A stretch of DNA of 64,000 nt, from assembly GCA_037349105.1 (NCBI GenBank), contig JAYJMM010000078.1, positions 782,001 through 846,000 on the forward strand, written 5' to 3'. The notes under the pieces were generated by a model that was not told where the DNA came from, searched no databases, and saw only the letters and a list, made by a program, of their open reading frames with translations. The DNA is from Limnomonas spitsbergensis. Its lineage: Eukaryota > Chlorophyta > Chlorophyceae > Chlamydomonadales. Below are positions 1 through 10,829 of this stretch, in pieces (position 1 is the first letter of the stretch; every line of letters begins with the position of its first letter). The position numbers and the translations under genes are program-made.

Positions 1-464
1 GTTGCTGGCACCATTGAGGCCTGAGGAGGTGATGTCCGGGAGGGAAGGGAGGGTGTGCAGGGGTGGAGGGGGGGCAATGCATATGGCCAGATAGGGACCA
101 AACCTGGACCGGCCTATGGCCAGCAGCCTAAGCGGCTTGGCTGGCCACACCTGGGGCCTAAGGCCGGAGTGTAACTGACATGTAGCTGAGTCGAAATAGG
201 ATAACTACTGATGAGATGGCCGGGCCCCTTGACCGGCATACAGTCAGTAGTCCGAGCAGCAACGTTTGGTTACTTTGGTGTATCAGGCCGACCCGGCTGT
301 CATGTAGCTGAATGTAGCTGAAGTGCGCTAAATCAACAGCGCTGCCCCCCTGCCTCCCGGCACACACCTCCTCGGACAAACCTGGTTCAGGGTTCAGGGG
401 ATCACCTCTTGGCCCAGGTTTTTCAGTTGGTTCCGTGACTCTGCCCCCCTGGTGTGTGTTGCAG
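1..464. other. Intron or upstream flank of the first gene
   Basis: No coding exon is recognised here. The stretch ends in a pyrimidine-rich tract and GCAG acceptor at 464 that feeds the exon at 465. Most of it is occupied by two head-to-tail copies of the dispersed repeat described below (about 98-195 and 210-335). Confidence 0.45.
98..335 (+). repeat. Two head-to-tail dispersed repeat copies
   Basis: The first copy (about 98-195) has GGACCGGCCTATGGCCAGCA and ends ACATGTAGCTGAGTC. The second (about 210-335) has CCTTGACCGGCATAC and ends TGTAGCTGAATGTAGCTGAA, followed by GTGCG and an AATCAA-type flank, as in the 60338 copy. Confidence 0.65.
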
Positions 465-3400
465 GTGCGGGCCTTACTGGGTGGCATCGAGCCTGCACAG
501 GCGACAGCCGAGCAGCTGCAGCAGCTTCAGGAAATGGCGGAGCTGCTGGGTGTGGACCTTGGGGATGGGTTGAGAGTCCAGGGGCGCATGAGTCCAGCAC
601 TGCAGGCCCTGGCAGAGGCCGCGGCTGAAGAGGTGCAGGCGCAGGCGGGCAGTGGAGGGAGGCGGCGCATCGGACGCCCCAGGAAGATCTGCGGGGAGGG
701 CGCGGGAAGGGGTGCAGGTGAGTGTGTCTGTGTGCCCATTGTTGGTCGGTCTGAAGGTCGCCCCTCCCCCTCCATCATGTTACGTGGACGCATGCCTGTG
801 GGAGCAGAGCAGTGTTATGAGGTGGGCGATGCGGCGCTATGGGGCAGGCCGCCCTGAGACCTGACCGGGGCCGAACCTGGATCTACCTGGATCTACCTGG
901 ATCTACCTGGATCTACCTGGATCTACCTACGGCCGGCGGCCCGAGGAGCAAGCTTGACCATGGCCAACCATCAGCCGGGGCCTCCGGGCAAAGGCTGAAA
1001 TTTAGCTGACGTGTAGTGAAGTCAAACAGGCTTGGCACAACAAATATGTTTGGGGACTTGACCCACAGACCTTTGTGTCCCCCCTGCCTGTCCTGCCTCA
1101 GGCTCAGCTGGAGCGCGCGGTACGGGGCGTGGCAGGAGCAAGGCGGCAGTGGCTCAGGGCGGGAAAGCTGTGAAAGCCAGGCTGCGGGCAGACCCAGCTT
1201 CCAGGAAGGAGATACCGGCACGTCGAAAACCGCTGATATGGCTCCCCAGGTGCGGGCGGGACGGGGTGGGGCAGGGTGGGTGGGTGAGACAGGGCAGAAC
1301 GTGGCGGGACAGGATGGACTCAAATCCATGTTCACGCGTTCTCTGTGCTCTTGTGTAAGGAATACATTGGCCATGTGGTTGAGGCCGGAGAGCAGTTGAG
1401 CACTGCCCTGCTGCCTCTGAAGAGAATGAAACCACTAGGGATCAATTATTGAGATCAGAGTGTTTTTGGCCCCTAGCATGGCCGCAAGCGCCAAAATGAT
1501 GACTAATAGATGAAGCTTCGATATGACCACGGCCACAGCCCTGGTCTGAGAGCTTGGTTCCTGGACACTGGTGTATACTTTGGTTGTGTGTTCAGCAGCG
1601 AACTTGGTATTGGGACTGGATGGAATGGGATGTTGCGATGCTGATGGTGGGCTCCTGGGCATCCTTAGCACCGCTGTACATCCCTGCCACACATGCCCCC
1701 CTCCCTCTCTCTTCAGAATAAGAGCGGGATGCCAGCCCATGGCTACCTGCAAGGGGGCCAGTGCATTGCCAGCTGCTTGCAACCAACAACGGCGATATGC
1801 ATCCGCCTCTGAGGTGAGTGACTCCTGAGAGTTGACACCCCTTGCGTGGGGCAGGGCAGGTGGAGTTTGAGAGTTGACACCCCTTCAATGGGGCAGGGAA
1901 GGAGGAGGTTGAAAGTGGACACAATTTGAATGGGGCAGGGAAGGAGGAGGTTGAGAGTGGACACAATTTGAATGGGGCAGGGAAGGAGGAGGTTGAAAGT
2001 GGACACAATTTGAATGGGGCAGGGAAGGAGGAGGTTGAAAGTGGACACAATTTGAATGGGGCAGGGAAGGAGGAGGTTGAAAGTGGACACAATTTGAATG
2101 GGGCAGTTAAGGAGGAGGTTGAAAGTGGACACAATTTGAATGAGGCAGGGAAGGAGGAGGTTGAAAGTGGACACAATTTGAATGGGGCAGGGAAGGAGGA
2201 GGTTGAAAGTGGACACAATTTGAATGGGGCAGTTAAGGAGGAGGTTGAAAGTGGACACAATTTGAATGGGGCAGGGAAGGAGGAGGTTGAAAGTGGACAC
2301 AATTTGAATGGGGCAGGGAAGGAGGAGGTTGAAAGTGGACACAATTTGAATGGAGCAGGGAAGGAGGAGGTTGAAAGTGGACACAATTTGAATGGGGCAG
2401 GGAAGGAGGAGGTTGAAAGTGGACACAATTTGAATGGGGCAGGGAAGGAGGAGGTTGAAAGTGGACACAATTTGAATGGGGCAGGGAAGGAGGAGGTTGA
2501 AAGTGGACACAATTTGAATGGGGCAGGGAAGGAGGAGGTTGAAAGTGGACACAATTTGAATGGGGCAGGGAAGGAGGAGGTTGAAAGTGGACACAATTTG
2601 AATGGGGCAGGGAAGGAGGAGGTTGAAAGTGGACACAATTTGAATGAGGCAGGGAAGGAGGAGGTTGAAAGTGGACACAATTTGAATGGGGCAGGGAAGG
2701 AGGAGGTTGAAAGTGGACACAATTTGAATGAGGCAGGGAAGGAGGAGGTTGAAAGTGGACACAATTTGAATGGGGCAGGGAAGGAGGAGGTTGAAAGTGG
2801 ACACAATTTGAATGGGGCAGTTAAGGAGGAGGTTGAAAGTGGACACAATTTGAATGGGGCAGGGAAGGAGGAGGTTGAAAGTGGACACAATTTGAATGGG
2901 GCAGTTAAGGAGGAGGTTGAAAGTGGACACAATTTGAATGGGGCAGGGAAGGAGGAGGTTGAAAGTGGACACCCCTTGAATGGGGCAGGGAAGGAGGAGG
3001 TTGAAAGTGGACACAATTTGAATGGGGCAGGGAAGGAGGAGGTTGAAAGTTGACACAATTTGAATGGAGCAGGGAAGGAGGAGGTTGAAAGTGGACACAA
3101 TTTGAATGGGGCAGGGAAGGAGGAGGTTGAAAGTGGACACAATTTGAATGGGGCAGGGAAGGAGGAGGTTGAAAGTGGACACAATTTGAATGGGGCAGGG
3201 AAGGAGGAGGTTGAAAGTGGACACAATTTGAATGGGGCAGGGAAGGAGGAGGTTGAAAGTGGACACAATTTGAATGGGGCAGGGAAGGAGGAGGTTGAAA
3301 GTGGACACAATTTGAATGGGGCAGGGAAGGAGGAGGTTGAAAGTGGACACAATTTGAATGGGGCAGGGAAGGAGGAGGTTGAAAGTGGACACAATTTGAA

Positions 3401-6400
3401 AGGGGCAGGGGGGGGGGTGAGAGTGGACACCCCTTGAGTGGGGCAGGGCAGGGGGGGGGGGGTGAGAGTGGACAATCTTTAAGTGGGGCAGGGAAGAAGG
3501 AGGTTGAGATCAATGCCCCCTTGAGTGGCGACGTGCCCCTGCAGAAAGGAAGGTGCGGCTTTGCCCCAGGTCGAAACTATGACCAGCACGTGACGCAATG
3601 ACGTTGCTGCCACAACCACTTTTAAAAGAAAGAGCCCACCTTGCGGCATGGGAGTTCAGTAATAGAACACAGCTGCCACTTGCCCAATAACCTATGTTCC
3701 ATTCATGCGCTACAGGTGCGCCCTCAGGACAGCAGTGTCCATGTGGGCCACATGAAGGTGGTTGACTGCACCAGGCAGGTCCTGCAGCAGCCACAGCCAG
3801 AGCCGCGGCAGGCGTGGTTGCCTGGTCTGGACGCTTGCCTATTTGAGACACAGAGTCGCGGAATGTGAGTGGGGTAGGGAATGTCCTCCCGACAAACGCT
3901 ACATATGGCTGGGGAGGGGGGGGAGGGGGGCCAGTTCAGGTAGGAGTCCTTACAATGGCACAACGGTTGCCATGCATGGTTATGTTTACTTCAGCTGGGA
4001 TCTACACGGAAGCACATTGTGCGATGTTGCTGTCAACCCGGCCACTGATGTAAGGCCAGGCATTGAGGAGACAAGTCTGGCAGGGTGAAATAAGAATTGA
4101 ATCTGGTTTGTTTGAACTCCAGGAAGGAAAGCTGATCGACGGGGGGCTGGATATGATGTGAATATGGATATGATGTGAATATGGATATGATGTGAATATG
4201 GATATGATGTGAATATGGATATGATGTGAATATGGATATGATGTGAATATGGATATGATGTGAATATGGATATGATGTGAATATGGATATGATGTGAATA
4301 TGGATATGATGTGAATATGGATATGATGTGAATATGGATATGATGTGAATATGGATATGATGTGAACATGGATATGATGTGAATACAAATATTTAGTATC
4401 CACAACATCATCCCTCGTGTGCAGGAGCCCCCCCCCCCCCTGTTGTCCACTATGCATGCGGCCTGCCACAATTGTCATGCCCACAGAGGAGGGCGGACAT
4501 TCCACCCCCCCTTGAATGTGTCTCCCTGATGTGTGTTGTTACTGAAGTTGTTTCATTTCTATTCAGTGTTTAGCAAAATAGTCTAAGTTCAGCTGTTCAC
4601 GCACTTGGCCAGCAATAGAGTTGCGACTGTTTTTTGAAATCCTGTAACATGGCAAGGGGGTTTGCATGGGGTCCAGGTGGCCCTGTCTGCACCTGCACCT
4701 GCCCTCTGAGAAGTTACATACCCGACTGCTCTGCCGTTTTTCGTGCTGCGTAGCAGCGCCTCTGATTACTTGTCAAGTTGTCTTAAGGTTCAAGTTGTTT
4801 TATTCCCGCGGAGCATTCCATGTAACCCACATGCCAGGTGTATGGGACATGGGACTGGTGAGCCTGATCTGGCTCCATGTTGCCTCAGGTTGACACTGGG
4901 GCAGGCGGACAATCCCGCGGATGCTGGGGAGCGCGTGGATCGGGCGCTGATAGCCCTCCGCGGGCGGCAGGGCACCCCCCTCAACCACCCTGCCCTCGCT
5001 ACCAGCAGCGCCAGCACAGCCCCGGATGAAGAGCGCAAGACAGGTGGGTGGGTGAGGCAAGCACTCTGCAGGGCAAAGAGGGGACGTCTGAAACAGATTT
5101 CGGTAAGCATAGCAGAACGCTTGCACTCCTGTACAAAAACATGATTTCTGAGCATCAGAAGCTGCCCAGCGGAGCTGAGTTGTAGAGGTATGTGCAGAGC
5201 CAAGCTTGAGACCTGCGATGTTTGTTTGCAGGAGTGTGTCAGCTGCAAGAGGCTCCTCCTATTGTTTCACAATCTTCCACCTGCCAGTTGTTAGTTATAA
5301 CATTTAGGTTCCACTGCCAAATGGATCAGACCATTTATTGTATCCCTGACTCGTGTGCTTATGTATGCAGGTGCTGAGTTGTCACACTACCTGTCTTGGC
5401 TGGCAAGGTCTGTGCAGCCTGCGGCCCCCATTGGGCAGGTGGTGCATGGAGCTCCCTTTGGGTGTGGGCGCTGCCAGGTGTGCCTGGACCCAAGAGACAC
5501 TGCCAAGGTGAGAGGCATGACACTACTGGGAAGGGGGGGGGGCAGAAAATACTGAAAAGCGTACGTTCAAATACCTGGTTTGGGGTGAAGGGTTTAGGCC
5601 ATTAGCAGGTAAGGGTCAGGATCATGTGGGACTGGCATTCACAAGTTGCCAACATATAGGCCCCCTGGAGGATGCGAGGGAGTGAAAGAGGTGAACAAAA
5701 TAGATTGGCTGGAAGCATCCACAGTTTTGACACCCGTGTCTTATCCTTATTCAGCGCTGTGATTTTCAGAGTGTGCACACCGTGTATGTGCTAATATATT
5801 TGCCCCCCTACCCCACCCCCCCCCCCTTTGCCCCATTCCCTGCAGACCTGCCTGAGGCTGCATTCAGCCGCGTGGATGAAGAGTGACTCGACCCTCCGTG
5901 ACGCGCCTCTGCTCCAGTCACTGAGCGACAAGGAGCGCAGGAGGAAGCAGCACGCCGAGCGCCTGCAGCACCTGTCATTAGGCAGGCCCAAGCAGGTGCT
6001 GAAGGGGCACGCAGCAGGCGAGGGGAGCAGCAGTACTGCCGGGGGTACTGCTGGCCGTGTGGCGGGATCTGAGACAGGCCTCCTGGCGAAAAATCTTGGG
6101 ACGCGAGGCAAAGGGGCTTCCCGACAAGTGCTGGACGCAGCGTGGCTTGCACGGGCTCTTGCGGGTGAGTGATGTTCACGGGGGATGGGTCCTGAAGTGT
6201 ATCGAAGAGAGGCCGCGATGTTCCCTGATGCAGCACCAAAGAACCCAGACTCAGTTTTGGTGTATGAGTGCACCTGTATTCGTAACATATGTTTTAAACA
6301 CCTGCATTGGACATGCTTGGCTGTGTTGCTGTTTTCTCCCTCACCACTGACGAGCTCAATTTTTCTCTGAGTACCCACTGCCCCTCTTGATGTCTCCTGC

Positions 6401-8708
6401 GTCTGTAGTTCTGTTCCGCGGCTCCTCTCCATGTGCCACGCTTCAGAAGGAGCTGTACGTCTTCCTTGTTTATTTTCCATGCATTTGCCTAATAACCGCG
6501 GGCCCAACCCCTGGCTCCCTGCTCCTTGCTGTTGTGTGTAGGTGACACCGGGGATGGAGGCGGGCCCCTGATGGAGCTACCCTGGAGTGAAGCCAACCCA
6601 TTCACGAGCTGGAGGTGCGGGGATGGACAACCGATGGAGGTTGGGCAACAAATCCGAGTTGGGGGGTGTCTGCCCAGACATTACAGCCTGATGTTGCAGT
6701 TATGTAGCCATAGGGGTAGTGCTTCAAGTCCCGCCAGTGAGCAGGCAGGTACATGCCCTGACCTGGGGAACCAAACAGGAGTGAATGTGCTGATGTTGTC
6801 GAGAGAATGAAAGAGGGTTTTTGAGCAATTGCTCTGCTCCCATGGCGTGTGGGTGCGGGGGACCCCTGGGAGCAGCGGCGCGGGAGCACCAGCACAATGC
6901 CTCCTGCTGCCTCCATATGGGTGGGCTGTGAGTGTGCTGGGTGCATGCTTCTGGTTCTGTCCCTGGTGCTGTGGGTGTGCAACTCAATGCTGCAACAAGA
7001 TAATGGACAACCCCAAAAACTCCCCTGTGTGTGTGTTTGACTTGTGTGTGTGCTTGCTCGTAGGCTGTCCTTCAGATGCTCCTGGTGCTCTGGAGGAGAC
7101 CACAACCGTCTAGACTGCCCCTTATGGCTGCTGTGCTCTTCTGACTCTGCCAAGCGGGCTGGGGCTGCGGTGGCTCCCAGTCGTCTGTCTCAAAGGACTG
7201 CGATGGCACCCAGCCGGCAACCAGAGCCCTTAGAAGCTGAGCCGGTTCATGGTGATGTGGCGGGACCATCTGCGGTCTTGGCTGGAGAGGCGGCTGTTGA
7301 GGATTCTGCAGCTGAGGTGGACGCCTCTGGGGCTGAGATTGGGACGTTGGGGTTGAAAGCGGAGGCTGCCTGCGAGCCAAAGGATGTGTTGTTTGCTGGC
7401 GCTGCCGGCGACAACGCTGGCGGCCTGGGGCGCAAGAAGTCTAGGGAGCAGTGGCTGGAGGACAGGATGCTTCGGAAGGCGGATCAGTCTGTGGCAGGTG
7501 AGGGGGGCACATCAGGAGGGCAGGTGGGCAGGCAGGCGGAGGAGTCGGTGGTGGGTAAGCTTTGGGGTATGTGGAGGGGCAGGCAGGTGGGCAGGCTAAG
7601 CAGTCAGTGGGAGGTGAAGTGCACAGGAGGAGGTCCGGTGGGCAGGCAGGCGGAAGAGTCGGTGGTGGCCTGGGGGGTAAGCTTTTGTCTAGGAGGAGGG
7701 GCAGGTGGACTAATTAGGCAGTGTCAGGTGAGCGTGTGCATGGGAGGATGGAGCTGTGTTGACACGGTCTGAGATGTATTGAGCATTTCCCCCCTTGTGT
7801 GTGCCTGTGCTCAGAGGGCATTCCGGCCTGGCTCTCTCTGCTGGACCCGAGCCTGCTTGAGCTTATGCAGCACCTGCAAGAGGCTGCCCCCTGGAGCCAG
7901 CCCCTGGAGGAGGGGGCAACCACTGGAGCGGCTGGAGCTTACACCACAGCAACAGAGGCTACGACAGCAGCCACGGTAGCGGCAGCTATTGCGGTGAGGG
8001 GGGGAAGAATGCCAGGACTGGTGACTGCGTGTGCATTTTTTTAAATTTAGAAAGTGCAATGGAGGATCAGATTTGTTGCACGGGACAGGTACCTGTAACC
8101 CGATTTGAGTAATGAATGAAAAAGGACTGAGATCAAGATAGATCAGTGCCCCCTGGGTCAGACCTATCAGTAAAGTAGCACGCTGGATGTGTCCCTATTT
8201 TGAAGTGGGTGCAGGCCCAAGAGCCTCGCGCCTAGGTGGCGCTCAATGGACTCCTGAGATCTTTTTCAGAGGGCATGTTGACTGATTCTTTAGTCCCTAA
8301 ATGGATGTACCTGGGGAGTGTCCGTGCTGTAGCCTTCATTGCTTGCTTTAGTGCCTTCCAGACCACCTTCTGGAAGCCGCCGGACAGTCACAGCTTGGTC
8401 GTATGCGCCCAATCCTTGATTGGCTTAAGGGCAGAGGCCAGAGCAGCAGGGCTTGCTGCACCAGACCCCCTCGACCCGAGGCAGTTATGTACCTGAGTTA
8501 TAGCTGACATGATATAACATACTTAGTGGGAAGCCTTCCTTGGGTGCCACATGTCCTAACCCGCCTGACCTGCTCACAGGAACGACAGGCGGTCTGCATG
8601 CCAACAGGGCGTGGCGGTAATGGGGCTGCATCGATGACATTAGAGGAGCTGCTGGCGCTAGCACTGCTGACCCAGGAGGTCACACTGGCGGCTGTGGGTG
8701 CTCACTGA
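465..8708 (+). CDS. Multi-domain putative DNA-binding protein (BTB-like/AT-hook/zinc knuckle), 3' part, 13 exons
   Basis: Exons: 465-717, 1102-1249, 1717-1813, 3716-3864, 3995-4049, 4123-4157, 4889-5043, 5371-5507, 5846-6164, 6542-6614, 7064-7497, 7815-7993, 8580-8708 (TGA). They join to 2163 nt, 720 codons plus stop, with matching phases throughout; the 5' end lies outside the window. The first exon ends a segment (EQLQQLQEMAELLGVD) resembling the last helices of a BTB/POZ domain, followed by an AT-hook-like RRRIGRPRK and a basic stretch. Exon 5371-5507 encodes FGCGRCQVCLDPRDTAK, resembling half of a CXXC zinc finger. Exon 7064-7497 encodes CSWCSGGDHNRLDC, a C-x2-C-x4-H-x4-C zinc knuckle. 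The C-terminus is Ala/Thr-rich. A role in chromatin or transcription is inferred only. Exon 2 could extend to 1283 and join a small exon 1360-1394, also in phase. The middle exons have no recognised family. Confidence 0.72.
881..930. repeat. 10-bp tandem repeat, five copies
   Basis: ATCTACCTGG is repeated five times with only the last copy altered. It lies in the 718-1101 intron, inside or beside a weak copy of the dispersed repeat. Confidence 0.9.
1829..3510. repeat. 42-bp minisatellite filling an intron (about 40 units)
   Basis: Units of 42 bp carrying AATTTGAATGGGGCAGG and GTTGAAAGTGGACAC are repeated almost without length change, with point variants (GGGAAGG to GTTAAGG, GGGGC to GAGGC). 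The array fills most of intron 1814-3715 and starts about a dozen bases after the splice donor at 1814. Because 42 is a multiple of three, open frames run through it on both strands; these are not genes. Confidence 0.95.
4149..4386. repeat. 17-bp minisatellite whose unit carries the splice donor (about 14 units)
   Basis: The unit GGATATGATGTGAATAT is repeated about 14 times. The first copy straddles the end of exon 4123-4157, so every copy contains the exon-end sequence GGATATGAT followed by GTGAAT. The array lies at the 5' end of intron 4158-4888. Confidence 0.93.
8395..8515 (+). repeat. Dispersed repeat copy (last intron of first gene)
   Basis: Carries the exact core AGCAGCAGGGCTTGCTGCAC seen in the 60338 copy, with a diverged ending GAGTTATAGCTGACATG. 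It lies in intron 7994-8579. Confidence 0.65.
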
Positions 8709-10829
8709 CCTTGCCTGGGCCTCAGTGGGGGCTGTGGCATTTGAGGCTGAGATAGCTCGAAATTAGCATGCCATGACGGAAACTGGATGCATGGTATAAA
8801 ACTGGGATGGGGACTGGCACTGGCAGCCAAGTGTGGGATACTGTGAATTTCTTTACAATTTTGAACGAGTGTTTGAGTGTAGTTTATGGGGTTTCAACAC
8901 ATTCCAGGTATAGGGCGTACCGTATGCAAATTATTGCATGTAGATAGATTGTATTTCGTAAGGCTGAGCCAGCAGGAGGGCAGTTTTTCTTACATCAGCT
9001 GGAACCTCTGCCCGGTACATAAGTAGATTATTGCTGGCTCGGACGTTCTACTATTTTTGCTTTGTCCTGCCCCTCATATCAGCAGCATAAAAGCACATAC
9101 TGGACATTTACAGTGAACAGCATGGACTTGAACTAGCATTCTTTAAATTATTCTGACGTTGCAAGATTCGTCTTTTGGACCTGGGGTAGAAAGAGACTAA
9201 GCACGTATGACTTCATCAAACTGCGTGCAGAGCGGTTTTTACCCTGCAACATAATGAGACGCAATAGAACAACCCATTTCCGAGGGGGGGGGGGCAAAAA
9301 CAGCTTGAACCCCCATCATGAAAAACCTTTTACGACCCCTGGCTGCCCCCCCCCCCTTCAGAGTATCAGCAGGTGTCAATTCCAATCAGCTCAACCGTTT
9401 TAGCACCTCTAATGGTGTCGCTCAATGTAGCTGGTTTCGAACTAAATGTCAAATGGCACACCTCGTCACATCTGCCTCTGTCACCTCCGGCCTGACCACG
9501 GCGGTGGGGGAAATGACGTCAAGGGTCGACGGGTCGGATTAAGCTTATTCCGGTCCTCGACACAAATACATATATTATTTGTACGAGGGATTAAGCAGCC
9601 CTTAGTCCGTGTCGGTTTGTAGGGGACATTAGCAACCAGGTTCGCAACCCCTGATACCTACCTACCTACACATCGTACCCCGGCATCTTACCCCCCTATC
9701 ATATCCCTTGCGTTACGTTGGACTTCGCACCGGAATGAGGTGTCCAGCCACAAATGGCTGGACGCCAGAAAACCAATCAATCATCCTCCATGCAAACAAG
9801 GAGGCGGGACAGCATAAAGTAATAAGGAGATCTACCGGTCCGCGAGAGAAAAATAAAATACTGGCATGTGGCAAACTGTTCAGCACCTCTGTCTGCCTAT
9901 TAACATTTGGGGCTGCCCTTGAGCTCAACAGGCCGGTTTGCACAACAGCCGTTCCCTTGCAATAAACAAAGCAATGTCTCCCACATTGACTTGTTCCATG
10001 GTCTCGTGACCCTCCTACTCCTGCAATGAAGCCTGCAGTTGCGCCCTGATGGGGTGCACAGCCAAAACCAAATCTCCGATAAGAAACATGAAACGGGAAA
10101 CTCGGGAGGCGGGCCCAAGGGCCAGCCCTTTGATATACAGGGTAAGAATCCAGCACATCACGAAAGCATTCATGACCCGGTCAGGTTCGGCACTTTGGCC
10201 CATCATGTCCACGTCACTCGGGAGGCTCCCAAAAGAGCCCTTAATGTATTTGTATTGTATATTTTGCACCTAAATGGTATCCATGCCACAGACTACACCA
10301 TATGGTGCTCAAGAATGGGCCAACATAACCTCTTGTAGGCACAAGGTGGGCACCCTCAAATCCTTCCAGCCACTCTCCGACCCAGCATAAACAAATGCAA
10401 CCTGAACATCTTGACATGCAGTGGTCACATGGGCTCCCAGACGACGTCATTCGAACACCCAGCTTAGGGGCACCTGAAGGCCCATGTCCGGCAGGTACAC
10501 ACCAGTGCCACTCGTTAAACAATCGGCTGTTTGAGAGCCTGTAGTCATTGGGCTCTGCATTGCTCTCTCCCTTGCAGGTTTCTGCATCGGCCTTGATTTC
10601 CTCACATCGGTAGGCATTTGTCATGTGCATCAAATATTCAAATGTTCTGCCCTGCTAGACTGTACAACACCTAAAATAATGGCACTGGATGCTGCCTCAT
10701 CGTTCCCTCTAGGGCTTTCGTGATAGGCTGCAATATCAAGAGTTGGGGAGCCTGCTAGAACAAGATAGTGTCCCATCAGGGTCCAAAGAGTTTCTAGGGA
10801 AAACCTCTTCCGCCCTGATTTAAAAGCTG
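8709..10829. other. Convergent intergenic region, no gene recognised
   Basis: This lies between the stop codons of the + strand gene (8708) and the - strand channel gene (10830), and should contain both 3' UTRs. Open frames here are short, overlap on both strands and resemble no family I recognise. I did not find a TGTAA polyadenylation motif at a convincing distance from either stop. Confidence 0.5.

Noticed and set aside
1592..3475. A 627-codon - strand frame and a 375-codon + strand frame through the 42-bp array
   Set aside because: Both follow from a 42-bp unit (14 codons) without stops; the region is intronic and both strands and several frames are open alike.
9700..10640. A gene on either strand of the 9.7-10.6 kb stretch
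   Set aside because: Overlapping frames of 80-150 codons exist, but none shows a domain, splice-consistent continuation or compositional support.
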